Shown here: in pieces, positions 29,040-36,969 of the stretch
Layout of the letters: the number at the start of each line of letters is the position of its first letter
How positions within the stretch are numbered: the first letter of the stretch is position 1
Assembly: GCF_024357955.1 (NCBI RefSeq)
Contig: NZ_JANEYT010000021.1
Location: 1 to 64,000, forward strand
Source: Photobacterium pectinilyticum
GTDB taxonomy: Bacteria > Pseudomonadota > Gammaproteobacteria > Enterobacterales > Vibrionaceae
Direction: 5' to 3'
DNA length: 64,000 nt
Notes under the pieces: model-generated
Seen by the model: the letters and a program-made list of their open reading frames with translations, nothing else
Database searches by the model: none
Told to the model about the DNA's origin: nothing
Made by a program: the position numbers and the translations under genes

Positions 29040-29050
29040 GCTTTGTGACA
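29035..29050. promoter_or_regulatory. NifA upstream activator site of nifF
   Basis: TGT-AAGCTTTGTG-ACA is an exact NifA box overlapping the rnfH stop codon and 60 bases before the nifF -24 element. Its right side extends into the 16-base string TTTGTGACAATTTGTC also found at nifU. Confidence 0.7.
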
Positions 29051-29109
29051 ATTTGTCTTAAATAATTCAAGATGTGTTTGTAAGTGATTGTTTTTAAATG
29101 GTTAACTTA

Positions 29110-29125
29110 TGGCTTGAAAATTGAA
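29110..29125 (+). promoter_or_regulatory. sigma-54-like promoter of nifF
   Basis: TGGCTTGAAAATTGAA has a good -24 half and correct spacing, but GA replaces the GC of the -12 element. It lies 52 bases before the flavodoxin start and downstream of a NifA box, which makes it the best candidate despite the mismatch. Confidence 0.5.
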
Positions 29126-29176
29126 AGATACCTGTTGTGTAACGACATTATCTTAGAGTATTACAAGGAGTAGTTT

Positions 29177-29704
29177 ATGGCGAGTATAGGTGTATTTTTT
29201 GGAACGGATACTGGCAGCACCCGAAAGGTCGCAAAGTTGATAGCGCAAGCGCTAGATGCTGAAAAACCATTGAATATTAATCGAGTTACAGCGGCAGATC
29301 TTGATAAGTATGATTATTTAGTTTTTGGAACGCCTACTTTGGGAGAGGGACAGTTACCAGGGCTGGAAGCTGACTGTATGTCTGAAAGTTGGGCTGAGTT
29401 TATTGAAGCTAATGATGAGTTAGATTTAGCGGGGAAAACCGTGGCTCTGTTTGGGTTAGGCGATCAGGTTAACTATGCGAATGAGTTTGTTGATGGGTTA
29501 GGTGAGCTCTATGATTATGTCGATGAGTGTGGCGCGACGCTGATCGGTGAAACATCTACTGATGGATATAATTTTAATGAGTCCGCAGCCGTTGTTGAGG
29601 ATAAATTTGTTGGCCTTGTGATCGATAAAGATAATCAGAGCAGCCTGACTGAAGAGAGAGTAGCGCATTGGGTTGAACAGATAAAAGCGGAGTTTGCTGC
29701 TTAA
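29177..29704 (+). CDS. nifF: NifF-type flavodoxin
   Basis: This FMN protein delivers electrons to NifH, here presumably reduced by the Rnf complex encoded just upstream. The 175-residue product is a long-chain flavodoxin. It has the phosphate loop FFGTDTGSTRKVA (residues about 7-19), the FMN-flanking region GTPTLGEGQLPG (Trp replaced by Leu in the usual LGEGxxPG block), and FGLGDQVNYANEFVDGLGELYDYV. AAGGAG precedes the ATG. Location in the nif cluster with a NifA box supports NifF over a housekeeping FldA. Confidence 0.92.
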   Translation: MASIGVFFGTDTGSTRKVAKLIAQALDAEKPLNINRVTAADLDKYDYLVFGTPTLGEGQLPGLEADCMSESWAEFIEANDELDLAGKTVALFGLGDQVNYANEFVDGLGELYDYVDECGATLIGETSTDGYNFNESAAVVEDKFVGLVIDKDNQSSLTEERVAHWVEQIKAEFAA

Positions 29705-29768
29705 CGTTCATTATCGTTTATTCTCTTATGCATGAATGGTCGTTTAACTGATCTTGTGTTATTGAAAA

Positions 29769-29794
29769 TAAAGAGTAGGACTTCCTGCTCTTTA
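29769..29794 (+). terminator. hairpin after nifF
   Basis: TAAAGAGTAGGA pairs with TCCTGCTCTTTA with one wobble and a two-base loop, 65 bases after the nifF stop. There is no long T-run. It probably marks the right end of the nif island transcripts. Confidence 0.5.
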
Positions 29795-29927
29795 TGTGTG
29801 TCTAAATGAGGACTAATTTAGAGAGCGTTTTCTTCATTAAGAACATGACATATAAACGGCCAATTCGCTAAGTCTTTACGGTGGTATAAAGGTATTTTGG
29901 AGGGATGATAAAACGAAGAGTAAATGA

Positions 29928-30841
29928 AGTAATAATGTTAATGTTATTCAGTTAAGTTTGGGGCTGTTAACCGTAGGATGTTTTCTTTTTGTCCCTGCCT
30001 CTTCATTGTTTTCATATCCGCTTTTTTTGCTGGCAATTTTTGTGCTGGCATCTGGTGTCGCAGCACTACAAGTTGCTGCAACCCCCTTCGCCGTCTCGCT
30101 TGGACCTGTTGAAACGGCGGCGTCAAGGTTAACGTTTTGTTCATCGATAAATTCGGTCGGGACAACACTGGCCTCTGCACTTGGTATGGGTGTGTTCATG
30201 GCTGCATTAGTGAAGGGAGTAGAAGAAGCTGTGGGGTCAGTTCAGTTACCCTACATGATGATTGGAGGCGTGGCGTTGTTATTGGCGATGACGCTTCGCT
30301 TACTGCCTAAACAAGCCGATGAAAAGAGCACTCTAGCAGATAGTTGTTGGCAAGATTTGTTATCACATCGAACGTTTTTGTATGGAGTGGTGGCTATTTT
30401 TTGCTATGTGGGGGCGAGGTGGCTTTAGGTACTTTCCTAATAAGCTATCTTACCAGTGGTGAAGTATTGTCGTTAGCGTCACCTAGCGCTGGTGTTTTTG
30501 TGTCCTTGTATTGGGGTGGGGCATTGTTTGGCCGGTTATTTGGTAGCATTGTCCTGAAGAAGATCAACGCAACCAAGATACTTCAACTAAATGCTGTTGT
30601 TGCTATCGGGTTGGTGGTTGTAGCTGTTGTGTTTCCCGGACTTTTTGGAGCTTGGTGCCTGACTTTGGCTGGAAAAGCTTCTGCCATCTTGATTATGTGT
30701 GGTGTTGGAGGTGCGGCGCTTCCACTTATCCAAGCTCTTTTTGCAGATAAGATTGGGTTATTACTCTCGTTTTGTGTTCCTGTTGTGGGTTATGCAGTTA
30801 TTCTTATTTATGCTTATAGCAGTAGGAAATGGAGATATTAG
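29928..30841 (+). pseudogene. truncated, frameshifted FucP/GluP-type sugar permease
   Basis: Two frames join to give about 300 residues of a major-facilitator permease of the fucose/glucose-galactose family. The first (to 30428) has QVAATPFAVSLGPVETAASRL, the family's central motif, and GTTLASALG. The second (from about 30410) has GEVALGTFLISYL and GALFGRLFGS. Joining FCYVG to GEVALG needs one extra base in the G-run at about 30410-30417, so a one-base deletion (or sequencing error) breaks the frame. The N-terminal 100 or so residues and a start site are also missing, so it is a pseudogene even if the frameshift is an error. Confidence 0.85.
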
Positions 30842-30892
30842 ATAACTCTAACTTTGTCAGAATAAGTCCTTACTGTTTCGTGTGTAATGACT

Positions 30893-30924
30893 AAGCCGCT
30901 GGGGAGAACCAGCGGCTTTTTTTG
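30893..30924 (+). terminator. intrinsic terminator after the permease remnant
   Basis: AAGCCGCTGG-GGAGAA-CCAGCGGCTT is a perfect 10-bp stem with a T-run of seven, typical of a Rho-independent terminator, left over from the once-intact permease gene. Confidence 0.9.
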
Positions 30925-30936
30925 TTTCTGCTCTAG

Positions 30937-31057
30937 TTATACCAACCTACATAAATGTTTGATCAGTCTGGCAGGTTAAAATCACTGTTCTCTGCCTTGA
31001 TAACAACGATTTTTCCAGTGCAAATACTTGATCAACTACTTATCCAGATTGGTATTA
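30937..31057. repeat. MITE-like palindromic repeat, copy A (short form)
   Basis: About 121 bases bounded by TATACCAA and TTGGTATTA ends. The interior shares long identical stretches with copies at 39456-39620 and 43222-43357 (for example CTTGATAACAACGATTTTTC and CCAGTGCAAATACTTGATCA) and with the short copy at 57701-57785. This copy lacks the 44-base palindromic insert of the longer copies. It ends six bases from the tctA stop and could act as its 3' structure. Confidence 0.85.
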
Positions 31058-31062
31058 GATGA

Positions 31063-32556
31063 CTAAGGCGTCACAGCATTCTGTTCCTGCTTCTTCTTGA
31101 GCTTCATCGTCGAGTAAACCGAGAATACAGCCAACACAATGAATGCAAGGGCAATAGGACGTTCATACAAGAATGACCAGCTGCCATCAAACATCAATAG
31201 CGATTTCCTCAGGTTTGTCTCTGCCATCGGCCCGAGAATGATGGCCAACAAGATTGGGGATGAAGGGATCTCCATCTTATTGAGGATAAAGCCGAATAAA
31301 CCAAAGCCAATTGCGATACCCACATCAAACATCGAGTTGTTAATGGCGTAGGCACCTATTACTGACAAGAAGATGATAATAGGGATCATGATGATCTTCG
31401 GTACTTCAATGATCCGACAGAAAAAGCGGATACCCAGTAGGCCGATGAGCAACATGATAATGTTGGCAACCAACATTGAGCTGAATACACCGTAGACCAC
31501 TTCAGGGTTCTGGCTGAACAGTAATGGCCCTGGTGTCAAACCTTGTACAATCAAAGCGCCAAGTAAGACTGCCGCAACGGCATCCCCCGGAACACCCAGT
31601 GTAAGCAGTGGGACCAATGAACCGCCAGTAACACCGTTATTACCGGCTTCTGCAGCGGCTAAACCATGTACCGAACCTTTACCAAATTCATCAGGGTTCT
31701 TGGCTGAGCGTTTGGCTTCGTTGTAGCAAACGAACGCCGAAATATCGGCACCAGCTCCTGGTACTGAGCCAATAGACGTTCCCATCAAGCCACTTTTGAT
31801 CGCTGTTGGCAGCATGGTTTTTAGGTCGTTTTTACTCAGTAGCTTATGGTCAAATTTAGGTGGTGCGCTTTTCTTCTGAGTATGTAATTTCTCAAGCTGG
31901 TTGAGGCCTTCTGAGATAGCAAATAAGCCAATCAGAACCGGAATGACATTGATGCCGCTATACAAGTCCATCACATCAAAGGTAAAGCGCGGCACACTGC
32001 TGATTGGATCAAGGCCAACGGTGGAAATCAGCAAACCAATGCTACCGGCTAATAATCCTTTCAGTATGTTTTTCGATGACACACTGGCAATAATGGTTAA
32101 ACCGAACAGAGCAAGTGCGAAGTATTCTGGGGCATTGAATTTAAGAGCAAAATCAGCCAAAAGCGGAGCAATGGCAATCAATACAATGGTACTGATCAAC
32201 CCGCCGATAAAAGACGCTACTGCAGAAATACTCAGGGCTCGAGCTGCCTGGCCTTTAGCTGCCAGAGTATGTCCGTCAAGCACAGTCGCGGCTGAGGCTG
32301 GTGTTCCCGGTGTTTTGAGCAAAATAGCTGCTATTGAACCGCCGTAAATACCACCGATATACACACCGATCAGCATAACAAGTGCTGCAGTAGGCTCCAT
32401 ACCGAAGGTAAAAGGCAGTAGGATAGCAACCCCCATGGTAGCTGTTAAGCCAGGTAGGGCACCAAGGATAATACCACCCAGCACGCCGAAGACCAGGACG
32501 GGAAAGACGCTTGGGCTAAAGGCCGTTAGAAGGCCTGAAAATAGATGTTCTAACAT
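31063..32556 (-). CDS. tctA: tripartite tricarboxylate transporter large membrane subunit TctA
   Basis: TctA is the large membrane subunit of a three-part secondary transporter for citrate-like acids. The 497-residue product has about twelve hydrophobic segments, GALPGLTATMGVAILLPFTFG near the N-terminus, and the internal repeat GSVPGAGADISAFVCYNEAKR plus LTLGVPGDAVAAVLLGAL. I take MLEHLFSG at 32556 as start, just beyond the tctB stop; an in-frame ATG nine codons earlier overlaps tctB. It is last in the reverse tctCBA set. Confidence 0.92.
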   Translation of the reverse strand: MLEHLFSGLLTAFSPSVFPVLVFGVLGGIILGALPGLTATMGVAILLPFTFGMEPTAALVMLIGVYIGGIYGGSIAAILLKTPGTPASAATVLDGHTLAAKGQAARALSISAVASFIGGLISTIVLIAIAPLLADFALKFNAPEYFALALFGLTIIASVSSKNILKGLLAGSIGLLISTVGLDPISSVPRFTFDVMDLYSGINVIPVLIGLFAISEGLNQLEKLHTQKKSAPPKFDHKLLSKNDLKTMLPTAIKSGLMGTSIGSVPGAGADISAFVCYNEAKRSAKNPDEFGKGSVHGLAAAEAGNNGVTGGSLVPLLTLGVPGDAVAAVLLGALIVQGLTPGPLLFSQNPEVVYGVFSSMLVANIIMLLIGLLGIRFFCRIIEVPKIIMIPIIIFLSVIGAYAINNSMFDVGIAIGFGLFGFILNKMEIPSSPILLAIILGPMAETNLRKSLLMFDGSWSFLYERPIALAFIVLAVFSVYSTMKLKKKQEQNAVTP

Positions 32557-32566
32557 AAGCAGACTC

Positions 32567-33028
32567 TTACAAAATGATGCCATCAGGAAGTGCGATTACA
32601 AACACTTCGCCGAATAAGTAATAAACAGAAAAAACAAAAACGGCTGCAATCACATAATAGAGAGGTTTCTTCACCTTGAAGTAAATAAGATACAGGGTGA
32701 AGGCAATAAGGCTTGCAAACAGATAGCCGAGAATGTGAATTAAGAAAGCATAGCCAATCAGGTAAGTGACACCAAAAATAGAGAGTTTAGAGAAAAGTGG
32801 CTCTTCATGATCTATTTGTGCGTTTTTCTTGAGTTTCGTTTGTTGCCAGTGTTGGAAAATTAATACTGTCGAGATAACCATCATGGCGATGACCACCACA
32901 GTTGGAAAAAAAGCGGCATCGACACTGGCATCTTGAAACATGGGTTTGTCGAATTGGCTAATAATAAAGAGGGAGGCGGCACCTAATAAAATGATCAGGG
33001 ACGGGAAAAGAAAGTTTCTATTCAGCAT
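32567..33028 (-). CDS. tctB: tripartite tricarboxylate transporter small membrane subunit TctB
   Basis: The roughly 153-residue product has four hydrophobic segments (LIILLGAASLFIISQF, ATVVVIAMMVISTVLIF region, VTYLIGYAFLIHILGYLFA and YYVIAAVFVFSVYYLFGEVFV), the usual TctB layout. Start choice is uncertain: MLNRNF at 33028 sits after AAGG, while MDSMLNRNF at 33037 has less room for a binding site. Gaps to tctC and tctA are short, supporting an operon. Confidence 0.88.
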   Translation of the reverse strand: MLNRNFLFPSLIILLGAASLFIISQFDKPMFQDASVDAAFFPTVVVIAMMVISTVLIFQHWQQTKLKKNAQIDHEEPLFSKLSIFGVTYLIGYAFLIHILGYLFASLIAFTLYLIYFKVKKPLYYVIAAVFVFSVYYLFGEVFVIALPDGIIL

Positions 33029-33094
33029 AGAATCCATCCTTGTGGTGAACGAGTACAAAAAAATAGAGCCAGCACGGGCTGGCTCCTTACAAAA

Positions 33095-34021
33095 TTAGTT
33101 AATTAGCGTGCCTAGGGCTTGAGTATCTTCGTAAACAAACTTAGTAAACTCTTCGGCGTTGAGATTGTGAATGGTCATCGCGCCAGTAGCCATGAATGAC
33201 TTGAACTCTTCGCTAGCCATCGCTTCGTCAAATGCTGCACCCAGTTTTTCAATAATGTGGTCAGGAGTGTCTTTAGGTGCACCGATACCGCGCCATGTAC
33301 CTGTCACGACATCTACACCTTGCTCTTTCAGTGTTGGAACGTCTTTAATAAACGAGATACGTTCATCGGACATCACACCAAGGGCTTTTAGCTGGCCTGA
33401 ACGAAGTTGGGCAATCGCCTCGCCTGGTGTCACCATGGTGACATCAGTGTGGTTGCCAAGAACCGCTGGGATTGCTTCAGACGCACCGTTATAAGGAATC
33501 GCGTTTAGTTTAATATCTTGGTCTTTCTCAAGTGCCATTAGGTAGAAGTTTGGCGCAGCGGTTGAAGCAAACTTCACTTTACCCGGCTCTTTTTTGGCTT
33601 CTTCAATCAAATCGTTGATGCTGTTGTACGGGCTATCGGCTGCAACTAGAACAACGGCTGGGTCTAGGTTAACCATGCGGATCAGCTTGAAATCATCAGC
33701 CGTATGGCGCATTAAGCCCATTTGTGGCAGTGAGGCTATTTCACGTGTAACAACAGTCAGGGTATAACCATCGGCACGTTGCTGGGCACCAAAGCTCATC
33801 CCTACTGCACCTGCACCACCGGTACGGTTCATGACGGCAATATTTTGGCCCAGAACATCTTTGGCGCTATTGGCCAACGTACGGCCCACCGCATCTGTAC
33901 CACCACCGGCACCAAAAGGCACAACCAAGCGGATATTCTTTGTTGGATAATCAGCAGCCATTGCTGTTGCTGAAGCCAATACACCTGCGGTAACCATGAC
34001 TGCTTTTAGTAATTTATTCAT
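33095..34021 (-). CDS. tctC: tricarboxylate-binding periplasmic protein TctC
   Basis: TctC binds the acid in the periplasm and hands it to TctAB. The 308-residue product has a signal peptide (KAVMVTAGVLASATAMAA, cut near residue 22), then YPTKNIRLVVPFGAGGGTDAVGRTLA, the hallmark start of the Bug/TctC family with its ligand-binding GGGTD loop. The ligand cannot be told from sequence. It lies between the GlcG/HbpS-like gene and tctB. Confidence 0.94.
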   Translation of the reverse strand: MNKLLKAVMVTAGVLASATAMAADYPTKNIRLVVPFGAGGGTDAVGRTLANSAKDVLGQNIAVMNRTGGAGAVGMSFGAQQRADGYTLTVVTREIASLPQMGLMRHTADDFKLIRMVNLDPAVVLVAADSPYNSINDLIEEAKKEPGKVKFASTAAPNFYLMALEKDQDIKLNAIPYNGASEAIPAVLGNHTDVTMVTPGEAIAQLRSGQLKALGVMSDERISFIKDVPTLKEQGVDVVTGTWRGIGAPKDTPDHIIEKLGAAFDEAMASEEFKSFMATGAMTIHNLNAEEFTKFVYEDTQALGTLIN

Positions 34022-34038
34022 ATTATTAATACCTATTG

Positions 34039-34518
34039 TTATTTTTCACATCGGTAAGTTTGAGTTGGATTTTCAATTTTTTGAGTTTGGTAGTCGTTGA
34101 TAGTCAGTTGCTCAATGGCGAGGGCGATCCATCCACTGATCAGCATGTCATACCACTGTTGTACGCCGCTGCAGGCCACGACGACATTGCCGTAGACAAA
34201 GGAGCCGTAAAACAGCACATCGTCATCGCGCAATGATGATGGGTGGCTCGTTTGATGATTGATGTTGGCCTGAGAATCACGCCAAGCCTGCTGGGCTTTT
34301 TTACGAGCAAGTTGGTCAAAAGGAATCGTCCATGTATCCGGTTGGCCAATAGAGGTTTCAACTAAAATGGCTTCTTCAAAGCTGGCCTCCCACGGCTTAA
34401 TGCGGGGATCCATAACAACGATATGCAGTTCTTGTCGGTTGGTTCTTGAGAATAGGCGCTCAATGGCTGGCCTAACGAGTTCAATTGCATCTAGAGCAAT
34501 TTTTTTATGCGTGTTCAT
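34039..34518 (-). CDS. GlcG/HbpS-like protein at the head of the tct operon
   Basis: The 159-residue product is a probable member of the GlcG/HbpS (haem-degrading domain) family: LHIVVMDPRIKPW as the central strand, FDQLARKKAQQAW as the lysine-alanine helix, and LFYGSFVYGNVVVACSGVQQW...WIALAIEQL as the C-terminal GxxGxxGVSG-like part, though the glycines are partly replaced. In other bacteria such proteins sit beside glycolate or two-component genes and bind small ligands or haem. It precedes tctC by 17 bases and is probably cotranscribed. AAGG precedes the ATG. Confidence 0.5.
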   Translation of the reverse strand: MNTHKKIALDAIELVRPAIERLFSRTNRQELHIVVMDPRIKPWEASFEEAILVETSIGQPDTWTIPFDQLARKKAQQAWRDSQANINHQTSHPSSLRDDDVLFYGSFVYGNVVVACSGVQQWYDMLISGWIALAIEQLTINDYQTQKIENPTQTYRCEK

Positions 34519-34899
34519 CCTTACACCTTAATGTTCTCGATACACGCTTAACTTATTGTATTATTTTATGCTAATCAAAGGCGCTTTTTTGAAAATGATA
34601 AACTCATCACTATTGAAAATATATCTTCATGATTTTGATCACTAAATTAATGTTTCTTGACGGAATTAAGGTGATATTAATCACGTTAGCGGTTTTATGC
34701 CTTTGTTGATTTATTTGTATTATTAAATTATTGTGACTTAACAATGTATTATGAAGGTGGAATCATTAATTAAGAGTAGGGATAAATAAAAAATTAAAAA
34801 AAATTTAGTGAATTTAAATTTTGTTTAATAAAAGAGAGTTGAGGTTGGGGAAATATCGCTTACCTTTCCCCATAAATAAAACCACCATAAAAACAATGG
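34519..34899. other. AT-rich intergenic region with a CRP-like site
   Basis: No gene is evident. The segment 34720-34820 is very AT-rich with A-runs. The one recognisable element is the CRP-like site at 34669-34686, listed separately, about 155 bases upstream of the gene that leads tctCBA. Confidence 0.5.
34669..34686. promoter_or_regulatory. CRP-like site upstream of the tct operon
   Basis: AGGTGATATTAATCACGT contains GTGA-N6-TCAC, the symmetric core of a CRP site. Catabolite control of a tricarboxylate transporter would be expected. The outer T and A positions do not match perfectly. Confidence 0.5.
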
Positions 34900-35091
34900 C
34901 TATAGTAGCCCAGCTTCACGAGCTTGGTGGAGTACTGCTGGGTCAACAAGTGCGTAGGCAGCATCCCATAACGAGGCAATGTACAGTTTTTCCTGCCCTT
35001 TTGATTGTCGCTCGAGCTGATCCAGCATATATAACTCATCAAGGGTTAATGGTCTGGTAAACAATTCCTTAGCTAATTTAAGTTTTTCCAT
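34900..35091 (-). CDS. small hypothetical protein
   Basis: The 63-residue product (MEKLKLAKELFTRPLTL...) is mostly helical and charged, with no signal or membrane segment and no family I recognise. GGAG eleven bases before the ATG supports translation. It stands alone between AT-rich gaps. Confidence 0.5.
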   Translation of the reverse strand: MEKLKLAKELFTRPLTLDELYMLDQLERQSKGQEKLYIASLWDAAYALVDPAVLHQAREAGLL

Positions 35092-35472
35092 CTGCCTAAC
35101 TCCGCAATACTAAATTGCAAAGTTAACTGTGCTCAAATCATTGGTTGCCGAGTAAAGGTGTTAGGCCAGCAAACTTTTCAATTTAGGCTTTATCAAGGCT
35201 CAATATACCCCTGAATCAAGCTAATTGTAGGCAGTGATGAATCTTAGTTTCTTTGTTCTAACTTTTATCTATACCCTAGCTGTTGCTGTCTTGCATTAGC
35301 GTGATCGATACCGCAGTTGCTGGCTTTCTAAACGGCTTTGAATAAGGATTAGATCTAGGTTAAACATCGGTAGCTATTGTTGTAGAGGGTTACAGAGAAA
35401 AGTTGACTGGAGTAGCGGATTATTCATTTGGGTACATAACTAAAATGAGTATCACTGAAGGGAGGCGCCATT
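35092..35472. other. intergenic gap with no recognised element
   Basis: Both strands are broken by stops. I see no terminator, promoter or repeat that I would defend, apart from a GGGAGG binding site at its right end for the crotonase-family gene. Confidence 0.4.
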
Positions 35473-36318
35473 TTGAACGATATGAATTTAACACCGGTAT
35501 CTGCAGGCCATTTAATGACCCGGCGGGAGCAGGGCGTTTTGACCATTACTATGAATCGTCCAGGCAAGTTAAATGGCTGGACCATGGCGATGATGAATGC
35601 CCTCAAAGAGGTTTTTGAAAAGGCAAACGGCGAGGATAGCGTTAAAGCTGTTATCTTAACCGGTGCGGGAAACTATTATTCTGCCGGGGTGAACCTCAGT
35701 GGTACCTTAAAGTTAATGCCACCGCGTAAGTTGCGAGAGTTAATTGCTGAAAATAACCAAGCGTTGTTCGATGTTTTCCTTGGTTGCACTAAGCCATTGT
35801 TGATTGCAGTAAATGGCCCAGCAATCGGTGCCAGCGTCACATCAGCGACACTCGCCAATGGCATCATTGCGGCTGATAATGCAACATTTTCGACGCCCTT
35901 TGCGGCATTAGGGGTTACTCCTGAAGGCTGTTCCAGTGTGCATTTACCTCGCTTGATTGGAGAAGAAAGTGCTCAGCGAATGCTTGGGGCTGAGGGATGG
36001 AAACCTGATGCTCAACAAGCCCTAGCTATCGGTTTAATTCAAGATGTCGCTCCGCAAACAGAGCTGATGGAGAGGGCCGATTATATTGTTCGACAATGGC
36101 TTGAAGAAGGGAAACAACGAGAGCTTTTAGCTGGAAGTGAGATCGATGAGCTTCGGAAGGTGAATGCCGATGAGTCTCAGCAGTTAGCCGATGCCTTTTT
36201 GAAAGCCGCTTTTCTTAAACACCAAGCACAGTTCTTATGGCGAAAGAAAAAGTTTATGCCATCAATGGTGTTTTGGCTGCTTTGGGGGGCGAGGCCTTTG
36301 TGGAAGTTATGGCTCTAA
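35473..36318 (+). CDS. enoyl-CoA hydratase/isomerase family protein, probably a delta3-delta2 enoyl-CoA isomerase
   Basis: The 281-residue product is a crotonase-fold protein: LTITMNRPGKLNGWTMAMM at the N-terminus, the oxyanion-hole segment NYYSAGVNLSGT (about 65-76) and GPAIGASVTSATLANGIIAAD. GVTPEGCSSVHLPRLIG places a glutamate where PECI-type isomerases have their catalytic acid. GGGAGGCGCCATT favours the TTG at 35473; an ATG three codons on lies too far from it. The last 30 residues are hydrophobic and basic. It likely acts in fatty-acid breakdown; the substrate is unknown. Confidence 0.75.
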   Translation: MNDMNLTPVSAGHLMTRREQGVLTITMNRPGKLNGWTMAMMNALKEVFEKANGEDSVKAVILTGAGNYYSAGVNLSGTLKLMPPRKLRELIAENNQALFDVFLGCTKPLLIAVNGPAIGASVTSATLANGIIAADNATFSTPFAALGVTPEGCSSVHLPRLIGEESAQRMLGAEGWKPDAQQALAIGLIQDVAPQTELMERADYIVRQWLEEGKQRELLAGSEIDELRKVNADESQQLADAFLKAAFLKHQAQFLWRKKKFMPSMVFWLLWGARPLWKLWL

Positions 36319-36456
36319 TCTAAAGTATTTGCTGGTGTTCTAGCCAGGGGCGTGAACGAAAAGTGATTATTTGGCACTGAGTGCTGAATAAGTGACCGGT
36401 TGGATGGTTTGGGGGTTTACAATGGATCTCAAGCGAATTAATATACGCCGCATAAC

Positions 36457-36547
36457 GGAGAGATGGCTGAGTGGTTGAAAGCACCGGTCTTGAAAACCGG
36501 CATACGTTTGTAGCGTATCTAGGGTTCAAATCCCTATCTCTCCGCCA
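36457..36547 (+). tRNA. tRNA-Ser(TGA)
   Basis: The 91-base gene has acceptor arms GGAGAGA/TCTCTCC, anticodon stem CCGGT/ACCGG around loop CTTGAAA (anticodon TGA), a long variable arm (CATACGTTTGTAGCGTAT) and T-arm AGGGTTCAAATCCCT, with encoded GCCA. An identical copy lies at 57545-57635. Confidence 0.96.
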
Positions 36548-36589
36548 CATTTTAATAGTCAGTATTTTTACTGGCTGTTTGACTTCTGG

Positions 36590-36636
36590 GGAAGTAGGGT
36601 TCAAATCCTCCATTCCCAGAGCGTCTCCACCACATT
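36590..36636 (+). repeat. decayed tRNA 3' end (T-arm and acceptor remnant)
   Basis: GTAGGGTTCAAATCCTCC keeps a T-arm with GTTCAAATC, and CGTCTCCACCA resembles an acceptor 3' strand plus CCA. No 5' half is present. It lies 40 bases after tRNA-Ser and may derive from a former tandem tRNA copy. Confidence 0.5.
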
Positions 36637-36676
36637 CTAGAAATTGGATGGTTACCATCGAGTTTCATACAGAATT

Positions 36677-36753
36677 GGAGCGGTAGTTCAGTTGGTTAGA
36701 ATACCGGCCTGTCACGCCGGGGGTCGCGGGTTCGAGTCCCGTCCGCTCCGCCA
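36677..36753 (+). tRNA. tRNA-Asp(GTC)
   Basis: The 77-base gene has acceptor GGAGCGG/CCGCTCC, D-arm TTCAGTTGGTTAGAA, anticodon stem CCGGC/GCCGG around CTGTCAC (anticodon GTC), T-arm GCGGGTTCGAGTCCCGT and encoded GCCA. Confidence 0.96.
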
Positions 36754-36761
36754 CTACATTG

Positions 36762-36792
36762 AAGCCTCGTCAGAAATGACGGGGCTTTTTTG
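36762..36792 (+). terminator. intrinsic terminator after tRNA-Asp
   Basis: AAGCCTCGTCA and TGACGGGGCTT pair with one mismatch around GAAA, followed by six T. It ends the tRNA-Ser/tRNA-Asp transcript. Confidence 0.85.
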
Positions 36793-36827
36793 TATGTGTT
36801 GAATTTAAGCGTTCGCCCTTCGGTCGA

Positions 36828-36884
36828 ATGAGTCCCGGTCGAGTGCGACCCCAGCCGCTCCGCCACTACAACGAAGCCTCGTCA
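36828..36884 (+). repeat. duplicated 3' end of tRNA-Asp with terminator half
   Basis: GAGTCCCG, then AGCCGCTCCGCCACTACA and GAAGCCTCGTCA repeat the end of tRNA-Asp and the left arm of its terminator, in the same order. It is a decayed direct duplication without a 5' half. Confidence 0.65.
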
Positions 36885-36886
36885 AA

Positions 36887-36920
36887 CAAAAAAAGCCACT
36901 TCTGATTGCTCAGAAGTGGC
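36887..36920 (-). terminator. intrinsic terminator of ahpF
   Basis: On the reverse strand GCCACTTCTGA-GCAA-TCAGAAGTGGC is a perfect 11-bp stem followed by a T-run, about 50 bases after the ahpF stop. Confidence 0.85.
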
Positions 36921-36969
36921 GTCGTAATGTCGACAAAAGAACGATAATGCTTAAGGCTAGATAAATTCC

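Noticed and set aside
29112..29150. TGTTGTGTAACGACA as a NifA box near nifF
   Set aside because: The spacing is nine, not ten, and it lies downstream of the promoter; the exact box at 29035-29050 explains control better.
29948..30199. reverse frames of 78-83 codons opposite the permease remnant
   Set aside because: They mirror the forward permease codons and have no motif or binding site.
35403..35618. 71-codon open frame before and inside the crotonase-family gene
   Set aside because: It overlaps the crotonase reading frame on the same strand, has no family likeness, and the binding site GGGAGG is better placed for the crotonase start.
36320..36658. 112-codon reverse frame across tRNA-Ser
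   Set aside because: It is a frame through a tRNA gene and its flanks; the translation (GDALGMEDLNP..., WRRDRDLNPRY) is the well-known spurious product of tRNA-spanning frames.
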